Both the position numbers and the translations under genes were made by a program. From assembly GCF_900107605.1 (NCBI RefSeq), contig NZ_FNQJ01000029.1:1-39844 (forward strand): a stretch of 39,844 bases of DNA, in the 5' to 3' direction. Shown here one piece after another: positions 19,994 to 28,846 of the stretch. The notes under the pieces are model-generated. The model saw nothing but the letters and a program-made list of their open reading frames with translations. It was not told the DNA's origin and did no database searches. This DNA comes from Acidovorax soli. Its GTDB lineage: Bacteria > Pseudomonadota > Gammaproteobacteria > Burkholderiales > Burkholderiaceae_C. Position 1 is the first letter of the stretch, and every line of letters begins with the position of its first letter.

Positions 19994-20009
19994 GACCGAC
20001 CGGTCGCTC
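19994..20009. promoter_or_regulatory. TetR/NemR-like operator palindrome
   Basis: GACCGACCGGTCGCTC: a perfect 10-bp core CGACCGGTCG extended by two more paired bases with one mismatched pair on each side. This resembles GACC-N4-GGTC boxes bound by NemR and related TetR-family repressors. It lies 54–69 bp upstream of the start of the BBE oxidoreductase. No TetR gene is within the window. Confidence 0.5.
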
Positions 20010-20336
20010 CTGATCAGTTGCGTGAGAAATTTACCGCTGGTGCGGTTTAGCACTACGCCGCAGTCCTTGCAAGGCAATCCGCCATCTGGAATAAAGACTT
20101 ACTTGATTTACCAGTTCCTGCTCAACAGGTTCATTGGTCATTTTTCAAAAATGCAATCTGCGAGCCAGCACCCATTGTTCAAGCGCCGCCAGCAAGGCCT
20201 GCAGAAACCCGTGAAACGGCAGCTGGATGCACCCGGCAGTGCCACGATGGGCTGGCCAGGCCGGCGCAACGACGCAGAACACCTTTACCGGACAGCCGCG
20301 CACTTCGCAGCGGAATACACGGCTCCATCGCCATCC
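20010..20336. other. Intergenic region without a recognisable gene
   Basis: About 330 bp between the oxidoreductase promoter and the yihY stop. Neither strand gives a frame with family resemblance. I looked for a decayed regulator (TetR) downstream of the operator and saw none. Confidence 0.5.
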
Positions 20337-20367
20337 GGCGCTTTTTCCATAAACGCTAGCAGCTATT
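20337..20367. repeat. Dispersed palindromic repeat, copy 3 (supplies yihY stop codon)
   Basis: GGCGCTTTTTCC followed by ATAAACGCTAGCAGCTATT. The right arm AATAGCTGCTAGCG (minus strand) is intact; the left arm has decayed. The TAG of its AATAGCTGC end is the stop codon of the yihY gene (20363–20365). Confidence 0.6.
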
Positions 20368-21613
20368 CTTTTGGAAGCACATCCGACAGATGCAACTGCG
20401 CCAGCCCGGCGCTGCCCCACAGTGGCTCCAGGCGGTCGGTGCGGTCGAGCAGCAGGCGTTGCAGCAGGGGCTCCAGCAGGGTGGTGCCGGGGTCGGCCAG
20501 CAGCACATAGCGCGGCTCGGGGTCGTCGGCAGCGCTTTGCGCCGGGTCGCTGGTGCGCCCCACCCAGTCGAGCGCCGTCAGGGCGTCGAGCACCGGCGCA
20601 AGCTGCAGCACATCCACGCGCAGCAGTTGCGCCAGCTGGCTGGCACGCAGGCCTTTGCCGATGTGGCGGCGCGCGCGCTGCAGCTCCTGCAGCACCTCCA
20701 CCGCCAGCTGAAAGGTCCAGCCCGGCACCTTGCCGCGCCGCGCCACACCGGCCAGCAGGCTGGGCAGATAGGCCACCACCACCGCCCCCAGCAGCACGAT
20801 GACCCAGGCCACATAGATCCAGACCAGCAAAATGGGCAGCGTGGCAAAAGTGCCATACACCACCGAATAGGTCGGAACCTTGCCCAGGTAGATGGCCAGT
20901 ACCTTCTTGGCCAGCTCGATGCACACGGCCACGAACAGGCCGCCAGCCCAGGCGTGGCGCCACTTCACGGGCGTGTTGGGAACATAGTGGTAAAGCGCCG
21001 CCATGCCGGCTGCCAGCACGAAGAACTCTATGGAGTCGAACAGCAGGCGCACGCCGTCGGGTACGGCCCGCACCAGCCCGCCCGAGGCCGACATCACATA
21101 CGAGGTGAGCGCCAGGCTGGCGCCCAGCGCCACCGGCCCCAGCGTGATCGCGGCCCAATAGATCAACACCCGCTGGCCCAGCGGCCGCAGGCGCCGCACG
21201 CGCCAGATGTTGTTGAGGGTGCGGTCGATGGTCAGGATCAACGCCAGCGCCGTCACCAGCAAAATGCTGAAGCCCGCCACCCCCAGCCGGCTGGCCTGGG
21301 CCGCGAACTGCGTGAGGTAGCCCAGCACCTGGCGCGAGATGCTGTCGGGCACCAGGCTGTCCACCAGCCAGCGCTGCAGCACCTCCTGCAGCTTGCCGAA
21401 GATGGGAAACGCCGTGAACACGGCCAGCGCCACCGTCACAAACGGCACCAGGGCCAGCACGGTGGTGAACGTAAGGCTGCTGGCGGTCAGGCCCAGGCGG
21501 TCTTCACGAAAGCGCTCGCGCAGCGTCTGGGCGGTGGTTTTCCAGGGAAAGTGCGACAGCTCGGTCAGCAGCGCCTGCAGGCGCTGGACCACGGTCTGTG
21601 GGGTCAAGGACAT
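20363..21613 (-). CDS. yihY: YihY/BrkB-family inner-membrane protein
   Basis: A 416-residue integral membrane protein with six predicted hydrophobic segments in residues about 45–300 (for example LTFTTVLALVPFVTVALAVF, GVAGFSILLVTALALILTI and ILLVWIYVAWVIVLLGAVVVA). It carries the family motif around RHAWAGGLFVAVCIELAKKV. The C-terminal ~115 residues are soluble and wing-like (LAQLLRVDVLQLAPVLDAL). Once misassigned as RNase BN, this family has no settled biochemical role and may be a transporter. The start at 21613 (MSLTPQTVVQRL) has a weak site, GGATC, upstream. It is divergent from a DUF2069 gene. Confidence 0.9.
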   Translation of the reverse strand: MSLTPQTVVQRLQALLTELSHFPWKTTAQTLRERFREDRLGLTASSLTFTTVLALVPFVTVALAVFTAFPIFGKLQEVLQRWLVDSLVPDSISRQVLGYLTQFAAQASRLGVAGFSILLVTALALILTIDRTLNNIWRVRRLRPLGQRVLIYWAAITLGPVALGASLALTSYVMSASGGLVRAVPDGVRLLFDSIEFFVLAAGMAALYHYVPNTPVKWRHAWAGGLFVAVCIELAKKVLAIYLGKVPTYSVVYGTFATLPILLVWIYVAWVIVLLGAVVVAYLPSLLAGVARRGKVPGWTFQLAVEVLQELQRARRHIGKGLRASQLAQLLRVDVLQLAPVLDALTALDWVGRTSDPAQSAADDPEPRYVLLADPGTTLLEPLLQRLLLDRTDRLEPLWGSAGLAQLHLSDVLPKE

Positions 21614-21757
21614 GGCCGATATGATCCTGGGGCCGCCAGGTGGATGAGAAAACGCTGCATGGACGCTGCCGATTTGTGCTGGGATCGAGCGTGCATTGTG
21701 GCCCCAACCGTCTGGCTTGAGCGCAATCCGCGCCGCCCCATCCCGACCACCTATTCC

Positions 21758-22168
21758 ATGAATTCATCCCGCCCCTCTCCTGACAACGCCGTTGCCGCCA
21801 CCCGCTGGCTCGCCGCGGGCAGCCTGCTGGCGCTGATCGCCCTGTGCCTGGCCTGGGAGCTGGTACTGGCCCCGCTGCGTCCCGGCGGCTCGTGGCTGGC
21901 GCTCAAGGCGCTGCCGCTGTGCATTCCGCTGGCCGGCATCCTCAAGAACCGCATGTACACCTACCGCTGGGTCAGCCTGGTGATCTGGCTGTATTTCATC
22001 GAAGGCGTGGTACGCGCCTGGGGCGACGCCCGCCCCGGCTCCTGGCTGGCGATGGGCGAGATCGTGCTGTGCGTGGTGCTGTTCACGGCCTGCACGCTGC
22101 ATATACGGCTGCGCCAGCGCAACGCCCGGGCCCAGGCCAACGCCGACCCGGCAGCCCTCGCGCCTTGA
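21758..22168 (+). CDS. DUF2069 membrane protein
   Basis: A 136-residue protein with four hydrophobic segments: LAAGSLLALIALCLAWELVL, LALKALPLCIPLAGIL, WVSLVIWLYFIEGVVRAW and LAMGEIVLCVVLFTACTLHI. The motif KNRMYTYRW followed by WLYFIEG is characteristic of the DUF2069 family of proteobacterial inner-membrane proteins. Its function is unknown. The start at 21758 (MNSSRPSPDN) is the closest ATG to the first membrane segment; no convincing ribosome site is visible. A much longer open frame extends upstream only because it lies antisense to yihY. Confidence 0.85.
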   Translation: MNSSRPSPDNAVAATRWLAAGSLLALIALCLAWELVLAPLRPGGSWLALKALPLCIPLAGILKNRMYTYRWVSLVIWLYFIEGVVRAWGDARPGSWLAMGEIVLCVVLFTACTLHIRLRQRNARAQANADPAALAP

Positions 22169-22216
22169 TAACTCCCTCACTGCACCCCTCACTGTTCCAT
22201 TGAAAGAGCCATCTCC

Positions 22217-23638
22217 ATGTCCACCCTGCTCGACACCTTGCGGCGCATTGTGGGTGCCGCCCATGTTCTGACCGACGGCGACCTGAGCGCCTGGGAACAA
22301 GACTGGCGCCGCCGCGAGCGCGGCAAGGCGCTGGCCGTGGTGCGCCCGGGCAGCACCGATGAGGTGGCGGCCGTGGTGCGCGCCTGCGCCGCCGCGGGCA
22401 CCGCCATCGTGCCGCAGGGCGGCAACACCGGCCTGGCCGTGGGCTCGACGCCTGATCTGTCGGGCACCCAGGTGGTGCTGAGCCTCACCCGCATGAACGC
22501 CGTGCGCGACCTCGACAAGGACAATCTAACCCTCACGGTGGAGGCCGGCTGCATCCTGCAGAACGTGCAGGACGCGGCCGACAAGGCGGGACTTTTATTC
22601 CCCCTGTCGCTGGCGGCCGAGGGCAGTTGCACCATTGGCGGCAACCTGGGCACCAATGCCGGCGGCACGCAGGTGGTGCGCTACGGCAACGCCCGCGACC
22701 TGTGCCTGGGCCTGGAAGTGGTCACACCCCAGGGCGAGGTGTGGAACGGCCTCAAGGGCTTGCGCAAGGACAACACGGGCTACGACCTGCGCAACCTGTT
22801 TGTTGGCAGCGAAGGCACGCTGGGCGTCATCACCGCCGCGACGCTCAAGCTGTATCCCAAGCCCGCAGCGCAGCTCACCGCCTGGGCCGCCGTGCCCTCG
22901 ATGGAACATGCCGTGGCGCTGCTGGGCCTGGCGCACCAGTACCTCGGTGCAGGGCTCACGGGCTTCGAGGTGATGGGGCGCTTCGCCCTGGGCCTGGTGG
23001 ACAAGCACATGCCGCAGCTGCGCGTGCCCTTCATCGACCAGGAAGACGTGCCCTACGGCGTGCTGCTGGAAAACTCGGACAGCGAATCCGAGGACCACGC
23101 CCGCGCGCGCTTCGAGGCGCTGCTCGAAACGGCTTTCGAGGCCGGCTGTGTGACCGACGCCGTGGTGGCCGAAAACCTCGCGCAGGCGCACAACCTGTGG
23201 CATATCCGCGAAAGCATTCCGCTGGCGCAAGCCGAAGAGGGGCTGAACATCAAGCACGACATTTCGGTGCCCATTTCGCGCATTCCGGCATTTGTCGAAT
23301 ACGCCGACGCGCTGATGGTGCGCGAGATCCCGGGCGTGCGCCTGGTCAACTTCGGCCACCTCGGTGACGGCAACCTGCACTACAACGTACAGGCCCCCGA
23401 GGGCGGCGACGCCAAGGCTTTCCTGCGCGAGCAGGAAGACCGGGTGAACCACCTCGTCTACGAAGCCGTGGCGCAGTTCGGTGGCTCGTTCTCGGCCGAA
23501 CACGGCATTGGCGCGCTCAAGGTGGAGAAGCTGGAGAAATACCAGTCGCCCACGGCGCTGGCGATGATGCGCGCCATCAAGGCGGCGCTGGATCCGCAGG
23601 GCATCATGAACCCGGGGCGTGTACTGGGCGCCGCATGA
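22217..23638 (+). CDS. FAD-linked oxidase, GlcD / D-2-hydroxyacid dehydrogenase type
   Basis: A 473-residue flavoprotein. The N-terminal FAD_PCMH domain (about 38–215) has VRPGSTDEVAAVVRAC, IVPQGGNTGLAVGS and the phosphate loop SCTIGGNLGTNAGG. The C-terminal FAD-oxidase domain has the metal-binding HLGDGNLHYN and ends with the family motif SAEHGIGALKVEKL and GIMNPGRVL. It belongs to the D-lactate/D-2-hydroxyglutarate/glycolate dehydrogenase group. There is no iron-sulfur domain and no neighbouring glcE or glcF, so a D-2-hydroxyglutarate dehydrogenase-like role is more likely than a glycolate oxidase subunit. Its last codon overlaps the next start (ATGA). Confidence 0.88.
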   Translation: MSTLLDTLRRIVGAAHVLTDGDLSAWEQDWRRRERGKALAVVRPGSTDEVAAVVRACAAAGTAIVPQGGNTGLAVGSTPDLSGTQVVLSLTRMNAVRDLDKDNLTLTVEAGCILQNVQDAADKAGLLFPLSLAAEGSCTIGGNLGTNAGGTQVVRYGNARDLCLGLEVVTPQGEVWNGLKGLRKDNTGYDLRNLFVGSEGTLGVITAATLKLYPKPAAQLTAWAAVPSMEHAVALLGLAHQYLGAGLTGFEVMGRFALGLVDKHMPQLRVPFIDQEDVPYGVLLENSDSESEDHARARFEALLETAFEAGCVTDAVVAENLAQAHNLWHIRESIPLAQAEEGLNIKHDISVPISRIPAFVEYADALMVREIPGVRLVNFGHLGDGNLHYNVQAPEGGDAKAFLREQEDRVNHLVYEAVAQFGGSFSAEHGIGALKVEKLEKYQSPTALAMMRAIKAALDPQGIMNPGRVLGAA

Positions 23639-24708
23639 GTCTCATCCAGGCACTGCCCTCGGGGGCACTCGACATCGTCGGCGACATCCACGGCGAAATC
23701 GATGCGCTGGAACAGTTGCTGTCCCACCTGGGCTACGACGCCCAGGGCCGGCACCCGGGTGGCCGCACACTGGTCTTTGTGGGCGACTTCTGCGACCGGG
23801 GCCCCGACAGCCCCGCCGTGCTGATGCGTGTGGCGCAGCTGATGGCCAGCGGCCGCGCGGTGGCCGTGATCGGCAACCACGAGATCAACCTGCTGCGCAA
23901 CGACGCCAAGGACGGCGCCGGCTGGTACTTTGATGCGCGCCTGGCCTCCGACCACGACAAATACGCGCCCTTTGCGCGCCCCACGGCCGGCGAGCGCGCG
24001 GCCATCGTCGCCTTTTTAAGCCCCCTGCCAGTGGCGCTGGAACGGCCAGACCTGCGCATCGTGCACGCCGCATGGCTGCCAGGCCAGATCGCCGCCGCAC
24101 GCCAGTTGCCGCCCGGCAGCGTCCGCAGCGAATACGACCACTGGGAAGCCGAGGTACGCCGCCAGGCCCAGGACGGCACGCTCGCCCGGCGCATGGCGGC
24201 CGAACGCCAGCAATGGCCGCACGATCTCGAAGACCCGCAGCACAAGCCGCCCTTTCTGCAGGCCCATGCCGACAACGAGCTGCTCAAGGCCATGCTCAAC
24301 CCCCTGAAGGTGCTGACCTCGGGGGTCGAGCGCCAGGGCACCGATCCCTTTGTTGCCGGCGGCAAATGGCGCTTTGTCGAACGCATGGCCTGGTGGGACA
24401 GCTACACCGACGCCACCCCCGTGGTGGTGGGCCACTACTGGCGGCGCCCCGTCGTGGCCGCGCCCGAAACCCTGGGCAGCTTGACGCCCGAAGAAGCCGG
24501 CCTGTTCGGCCATATCCCGCCCTTTGCCTGGCACGGCCAGCGCCACAACGTGTTTTGCGTGGACTACTCGGTCGGCGGACGCTGGCGTGCCCGCCAGGCC
24601 GGCACGCCCCACGACCCGCAATACCGGCTGGCCGCACTGCGCTGGCCCGAGCGCACGCTGCTGTTCGAAGATGGCACAGAGGTGGGCACCACAGGGTTTG
24701 ACGCCTAG
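23635..24708 (+). CDS. Calcineurin-like metallophosphoesterase
   Basis: A 357-residue phosphoesterase. The N-terminal metal-binding motifs are complete: GDIHGEID, GDFCDRGPDS and GNHEINLLRN, with a later WHGQRHNVFCVDYSVG segment contributing the last histidine. This pattern resembles the PrpE/ApaH/PPP serine-threonine phosphatase branch. It is longer than ApaH (about 280) because of a charged middle region (about 100–230). The substrate is unknown. The ATG overlaps the stop of the preceding FAD oxidase as ATGA, so translation is probably coupled. Confidence 0.85.
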   Translation: MSLIQALPSGALDIVGDIHGEIDALEQLLSHLGYDAQGRHPGGRTLVFVGDFCDRGPDSPAVLMRVAQLMASGRAVAVIGNHEINLLRNDAKDGAGWYFDARLASDHDKYAPFARPTAGERAAIVAFLSPLPVALERPDLRIVHAAWLPGQIAAARQLPPGSVRSEYDHWEAEVRRQAQDGTLARRMAAERQQWPHDLEDPQHKPPFLQAHADNELLKAMLNPLKVLTSGVERQGTDPFVAGGKWRFVERMAWWDSYTDATPVVVGHYWRRPVVAAPETLGSLTPEEAGLFGHIPPFAWHGQRHNVFCVDYSVGGRWRARQAGTPHDPQYRLAALRWPERTLLFEDGTEVGTTGFDA

Positions 24709-24795
24709 ACCCAGGGGCCGCCCGGCCATCGGTGGCACACTACCGGGCTCGGCGCCACTGCGGGCCGCCGCTTGTCAAATGCCAGTTTTTACTCC

Positions 24796-25641
24796 ATGAC
24801 TTCTACCCCTCACCTGCGCCCCGTCCGTTCGCAATACGAAGATTTCATGCGCCATGTGTTCACGCACGGCGTGGACAAAGGCGACCGCACGGGCACGGGC
24901 ACCAAGAGCGTGTTTGGCCACCAGATGCGCTTTGACCTGCGCGAGGGTTTTCCGCTGGTCACCACCAAGAAGGTGCACCTCAAATCCATCATCGTGGAAC
25001 TGCTGTGGTTTCTCACCGGCTCCAGCAGCAACCTGTGGCTGAAAGAGCGCGGTGTCACGATCTGGGACGAATGGGCGCGCGCCGATGGCGACCTCGGCCC
25101 GGTGTATGGCGTGCAGTGGCGCAGCTGGCCCACCCCCGATGGCGGCCACATCGACCAGATCAGCCAGGTGATAGACACCCTCAGGACCAACCCCGATTCG
25201 CGCCGCATCATCGTGAGCAGCTGGAACGTGGCCGAGCTTTCCAAGATGGCCCTCATGCCCTGCCATGCCTTCTTCCAGTTCTACGTGGCACCGGCCACCA
25301 CGCCCGGCGGCAAAGGCACCTTGAGCTGCCAGCTCTACCAGCGCAGCGCCGACATCTTCCTCGGCGTGCCTTTCAACATTGCGTCATACGCCCTGCTCAC
25401 GCACATGGTGGCGCAGCAATGCGATCTGGAGGTGGGCGACTTCATCTGGACCGGCGGCGACTGCCACATCTACAGCAACCACACCGAGCAGGTGCAGACG
25501 CAACTGGCGCGCGCGCCCTACCCCTACCCCACGCTGCGCATCCAACGCCGGCCCGACAGCATCTTCGACTACCAGTACGAAGATTTTGAAGTGCTGGACT
25601 ACCAGTGCCACCCCGCCATCAAGGCACCGGTGGCGGTGTGA
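24796..25641 (+). CDS. thyA: Thymidylate synthase
   Basis: A 281-residue enzyme converting dUMP to dTMP with 5,10-methylene-THF. Conserved blocks are [32 protein letters not shown], the catalytic Cys in [33 protein letters not shown] and the dUMP contact [12 protein letters not shown]. The start at 24796 is the first ATG before the conserved QYEDFMRHV segment; TTG at 24772 is in frame but less likely. folA follows with a one-base overlap. This is the methylene-THF-consuming step that generates dihydrofolate for the next enzyme. Confidence 0.97.
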   Translation: MTSTPHLRPVRSQYEDFMRHVFTHGVDKGDRTGTGTKSVFGHQMRFDLREGFPLVTTKKVHLKSIIVELLWFLTGSSSNLWLKERGVTIWDEWARADGDLGPVYGVQWRSWPTPDGGHIDQISQVIDTLRTNPDSRRIIVSSWNVAELSKMALMPCHAFFQFYVAPATTPGGKGTLSCQLYQRSADIFLGVPFNIASYALLTHMVAQQCDLEVGDFIWTGGDCHIYSNHTEQVQTQLARAPYPYPTLRIQRRPDSIFDYQYEDFEVLDYQCHPAIKAPVAV

Positions 25642-26135
25642 TGGAAATCGCCCTCATCTACGCCTGCGCCAACAACGGTGTCATCGGCAAGGACGGCACC
25701 ATGCCCTGGCACCTGCCCGAAGACCTGGCGCATTTCAAGCAGCTCACGCAGGGCAGCCCCGTCATCATGGGGCGAAAGACCTGGGACTCGCTCCCGCCGC
25801 GGTTCCGCCCACTGCCGGGGCGCAGCAACATCGTCGTCACGCGCCAACCGGACTGGAGTGAAGTCGGCGCTCAGCGTGCGTCCGACCTGCACGAGGCGCT
25901 GCAAATAGCAGAGCAATCCAATCCCACCACCGTGTGGGTGATCGGCGGCGCGCAGATCTACGCCCAGGCCCTGCCCCTGGCCCACCGCGTGGAAGTGACC
26001 GCAATCGCGCAGCGCTTCGACGGCGACGCCTACGCCCCCGAACTCGGCCCCGAATGGCTGGAAACCACGCGCAAAGAACACACCAGCGCCAGCGGCCTGC
26101 CGTTCGCCTTTGTGCGCTACGAGCGCCGGGGCTGA
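25641..26135 (+). CDS. folA: Dihydrofolate reductase
   Basis: A 164-residue NADPH-dependent enzyme regenerating tetrahydrofolate from the dihydrofolate made by ThyA. Conserved features are IALIYACANNGVIGKDGTMPWHLPEDLAHFK with the substrate-binding acidic residue, VIMGRKTWDSLP, LPGRSNIVVTR and the nucleotide-site VWVIGGAQIY. The ATG shares its A with the thyA TGA stop codon, which indicates translational coupling. The length is normal for chromosomal type I DHFR. Confidence 0.97.
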   Translation: MEIALIYACANNGVIGKDGTMPWHLPEDLAHFKQLTQGSPVIMGRKTWDSLPPRFRPLPGRSNIVVTRQPDWSEVGAQRASDLHEALQIAEQSNPTTVWVIGGAQIYAQALPLAHRVEVTAIAQRFDGDAYAPELGPEWLETTRKEHTSASGLPFAFVRYERRG

Positions 26136-26139
26136 ACGC

Positions 26140-26289
26140 CTACGCCGGAGCACCGACGATCACGCTGGACGCCTTGAAGATCGCCGTAGCCGTGCCGCCC
26201 ACGGCCAGCCCCAGCTCCATGCAACTGCCGTGGGTGACGATGGCCCCCACCGAGCCGCCACCGCGCAGAGTGCGGGCAATCGGAGAAAT
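26140..26289 (-). pseudogene. Remnant of a TOBE (molybdate-binding) domain gene
   Basis: On the minus strand a frame ending at TAG (26140–26142) reads GGGSVGAIVTHGSCMELGLA, then VGGTATAIFKASSVIVGAPA. This is the end of a TOBE/Mop domain as found in ModE regulators and molbindins. Upstream (ISPIARTLR) the similarity fades, there is no start codon with a ribosome site, and another gene (xthA) begins just beyond on the opposite strand. About 45–50 codons survive from a family of about 70 (molbindin) to 260 (ModE) residues. No other molybdate genes are nearby. Confidence 0.65.
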
Positions 26290-26381
26290 CCGCAACCATC
26301 CCAGCTGGCACGGCACTGCCCAAGCTGAGTGCGGCCAGACGACAATGGCGCACCTTCACTGCTTCCCATAGAGAATCAACG

Positions 26382-27155
26382 ATGCAGATCGCCACCTGGA
26401 ACATCAACTCCCTCAGCGTGCGCCTGCCCCAGGTGCTGGCCTGGCTGGCCGCCCATCCGGTCGATGCGCTATGCCTGCAGGAACTCAAGCTCACCGACGA
26501 CAAGTTTCCGCACGATGCGCTGAAAGAGGCTGGCTATGAAACCGTGGCATTCGGGCAAAAGACCTACAACGGCGTTGCGATCCTGAGCCGCCACCCGCTG
26601 CGCGATGTGGTGCGCAACATCCCCGGGTTCGGGGATGAGCAGGCCCGCGTGATCGCGGCCACGCTGGATACACCGACGGGCCCCCTGCGCCTGCTCAACG
26701 GCTATTTCGTGAACGGCCAGGAGCCAGGTTCGGAAAAATTCGCCTACAAGATGCGCTGGCTGCAGGCCCTGCAGGACATGGTGCGTGCCGAGATGGCGGC
26801 CCACCCCCGCCTGATGCTGGTGGGCGACTTCAACGTGGCGCCGGAAGACCGCGACTCCTACGACCCCGTGGGCCTGCGCGAGACCATTCACCACACCTCC
26901 GAAGAGCGCAACCACTTCCAGGCCCTGCTGGCCCTGGGCCTGACCGACGCGTTTCGCCTGTTCGAGCAGCCCGAAAAAAGCTACTCATGGTGGGATTACC
27001 GCATGCTGGGCTTCCAGAAGAACCGGGGCCTGCGCATCGACCACATTCTGGTCAGCGATGCCCTCAAGCCCACCGTGACCGCCTGCGTGGTGGACCGTGC
27101 CCCGCGCAAGAACCCGCAGCCCAGCGACCACGCACCGGTGGTCGTGACACTGTAA
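26382..27155 (+). CDS. xthA: Exodeoxyribonuclease III
   Basis: A 257-residue AP endonuclease/3'-exonuclease of the EEP superfamily, used in base excision repair. Motifs run in order: IATWNINSL, LCLQELKLTDD (metal-binding Glu), YNGVAILSR, LLNGYFVNGQ, LVGDFNVAPEDRD, SWWDYR, RIDHILVS (catalytic Asp) and SDHAPVVVTL (catalytic His). The length fits XthA (about 255–270). It is preceded by the TOBE remnant and converges on the GT39 gene. Confidence 0.96.
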   Translation: MQIATWNINSLSVRLPQVLAWLAAHPVDALCLQELKLTDDKFPHDALKEAGYETVAFGQKTYNGVAILSRHPLRDVVRNIPGFGDEQARVIAATLDTPTGPLRLLNGYFVNGQEPGSEKFAYKMRWLQALQDMVRAEMAAHPRLMLVGDFNVAPEDRDSYDPVGLRETIHHTSEERNHFQALLALGLTDAFRLFEQPEKSYSWWDYRMLGFQKNRGLRIDHILVSDALKPTVTACVVDRAPRKNPQPSDHAPVVVTL

Positions 27156-27185
27156 GAGCGTAAGCACGCTCTGAGCGGCGCCGCT
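27155..27185. terminator. Possible terminator hairpins between xthA and the GT39 gene
   Basis: AGAGCGT-AAGC-ACGCTCT overlaps the xthA stop, and the palindrome AGCGGCGCCGCT follows. There is no clear T-run, so a true intrinsic terminator is doubtful. Confidence 0.3.
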
Positions 27186-27199
27186 TCGTCTTCGGCCGC

Positions 27200-28804
27200 T
27201 CAGCGGCGGTCGGACGCGTCCAGCCCCTCGGGCTCGTCCACTGCCTCTTCCTGCGACGCGCGCAGCCAGTCACCCTGGTCGCGCATGGACAGCGCCGACA
27301 CTCCGGGCCGCCATGCCAGTTGGCCCACGGCGCGGTAAGCGCCTAGCGGCAGCTTGCCGGGGGCGGAAAATACTTCGATCACGCGTGCGGTTTCCAGCTC
27401 TTCGGGCTGAATCCACGGGCTGTACTTGAGCTCACCCAGGATCAGAACGCGCGGCCGTTCGGCCAATCGCACGGCAACCGCGCCCGCCAGCGCCTGCTGG
27501 CCACTGACGATGTCGATGGGACCGCCCAGCACCGCATGCGCCTGCCGAGCAATGATGTCGGCCACGCGCTCGGAGGGGAAGTAGTCGGTGTGGTCGGATT
27601 TGTAGCCGCGCGGCCCCCGGGGCAAGGCCATCCACGACTGCGCCATGAGCAGCGCCTGCACCACTGCGAACCCCGCCCACGCCGCCCGCACGGTGCGCAG
27701 GGAGGTCCAGGCCGCGCGCGCGGCCAACCACTCCATCACCGCCGGCACGCTCCACAGCATGAACGCCGTGCCCCAATGGAGATGCAGCTTGGCGCCGCCG
27801 ACTACCCCCATCAGCGCCATCAGGGCGAGCGGCAAAAAGCCCCACAGCAGCAGGAACTGGCGTGACAGCTGGGCGTAGCCGGCGCCAGGCGCCGCCTCCT
27901 CGCCCCGCTGGGGCGCCTCTCCCTGGCGCCGTGCCCACCACACGGCACAGCCCAGCACCAGCCAGGCCGGCAGGGCGCGGTTGAGCAACCAGTCGGCCGA
28001 GAACTGCGCCGTATGGAGCAAGCGATGGGGCAGGCTCAGGTCATGGCCCAGGGAGCTGGCGTTGGCATAGCCGAGAGGCATCCAGTCGTGCGTTGCCAGC
28101 CAGTGCAGGTGGGGCGCGCAAACCAGCAAGGCCACCGCCGCCGCCAACGGCGCGCCCACCCGATGGACGAGGTGGCGCCAGCCGCGCAGGCGCAGCCACC
28201 AGATGCCCACAACGGCCAACGCGACGATGAATTGATACTTGGCCAGCATGCCCAGCCCCGCGACCACGCCCATCGCCACCCAGCCCAGCAGCGAGGGCCG
28301 CCAGGTGAGCCGCCAGCTCAGGCCCGCCGCTAGCGATACCCACAGCATCATCACCACGTTGTGGTTGTAGTAGTAGACGCGGCCGCAGTAGAAGGTAATG
28401 CACAACGCCGCCAGCAGGGCGAGCGTCGCGTAACGACCACCACGCATGGCGCGCAGTTGGCGCCAGAACAACGCCAGCGCCCCGAGGGTGAACAGCGCGC
28501 CCATCACGTAGGTGAGCTCCACCGTGGCGCCGAAAATTGCCGCTGTGGCGCCCAGCACCCATGTGGGCAACGGCGGATGCTTGAAGTAGCCCCACTCCAG
28601 CGAACGCAGCCAGACCAGTTGCTCCACGTTGTCCACCGGCGGCGACAGCGTCGCCATCCAGTAGGCGGTCACCCAGACTGCACCATATACCGCCATCAAC
28701 AGGGCCACCCCGGCCCCATCGAGCACAGGAAAGCGCAGCGCCCAAACTTGGGCAGCCGGTACAGGTACGGTGGAGGGCGACGAAACAAGCGTGGAAGAAG
28801 ACAC
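27200..28804 (-). CDS. Glycosyltransferase family 39-like membrane protein
   Basis: A 534-residue polytopic protein of the dolichyl-phosphate-mannose/ArnT (GT-C) type. After the first membrane helix (VALLMAVYGAVWVTAYW) comes the periplasmic loop LSPPVDNVEQLVWLRSLEWGYFKHPPLPTWV, which carries the expected acidic residue and the GYFKHPPL motif. About ten further hydrophobic segments follow, then a soluble C-terminus (about 400–534). These enzymes transfer sugars from polyprenyl phosphates to lipid A or other envelope acceptors. The acceptor here is unknown. The start is GTG at 28804, with AGGA 7 nt before it; no ATG precedes the first membrane segment except one 147 bp upstream inside an AT-rich promoter region. 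Confidence 0.82.
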   Translation of the reverse strand: MSSSTLVSSPSTVPVPAAQVWALRFPVLDGAGVALLMAVYGAVWVTAYWMATLSPPVDNVEQLVWLRSLEWGYFKHPPLPTWVLGATAAIFGATVELTYVMGALFTLGALALFWRQLRAMRGGRYATLALLAALCITFYCGRVYYYNHNVVMMLWVSLAAGLSWRLTWRPSLLGWVAMGVVAGLGMLAKYQFIVALAVVGIWWLRLRGWRHLVHRVGAPLAAAVALLVCAPHLHWLATHDWMPLGYANASSLGHDLSLPHRLLHTAQFSADWLLNRALPAWLVLGCAVWWARRQGEAPQRGEEAAPGAGYAQLSRQFLLLWGFLPLALMALMGVVGGAKLHLHWGTAFMLWSVPAVMEWLAARAAWTSLRTVRAAWAGFAVVQALLMAQSWMALPRGPRGYKSDHTDYFPSERVADIIARQAHAVLGGPIDIVSGQQALAGAVAVRLAERPRVLILGELKYSPWIQPEELETARVIEVFSAPGKLPLGAYRAVGQLAWRPGVSALSMRDQGDWLRASQEEAVDEPEGLDASDRR

Positions 28805-28846
28805 CGGGAGTCCTGCAAGCTGTGGAACGACCCGGTATTTTGCCTG

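Noticed and set aside
27200..28804. Naming the GT39-like gene arnT
   Set aside because: The fold and key loop fit GT-C enzymes, but no arn operon is nearby and the substrate cannot be told from sequence.
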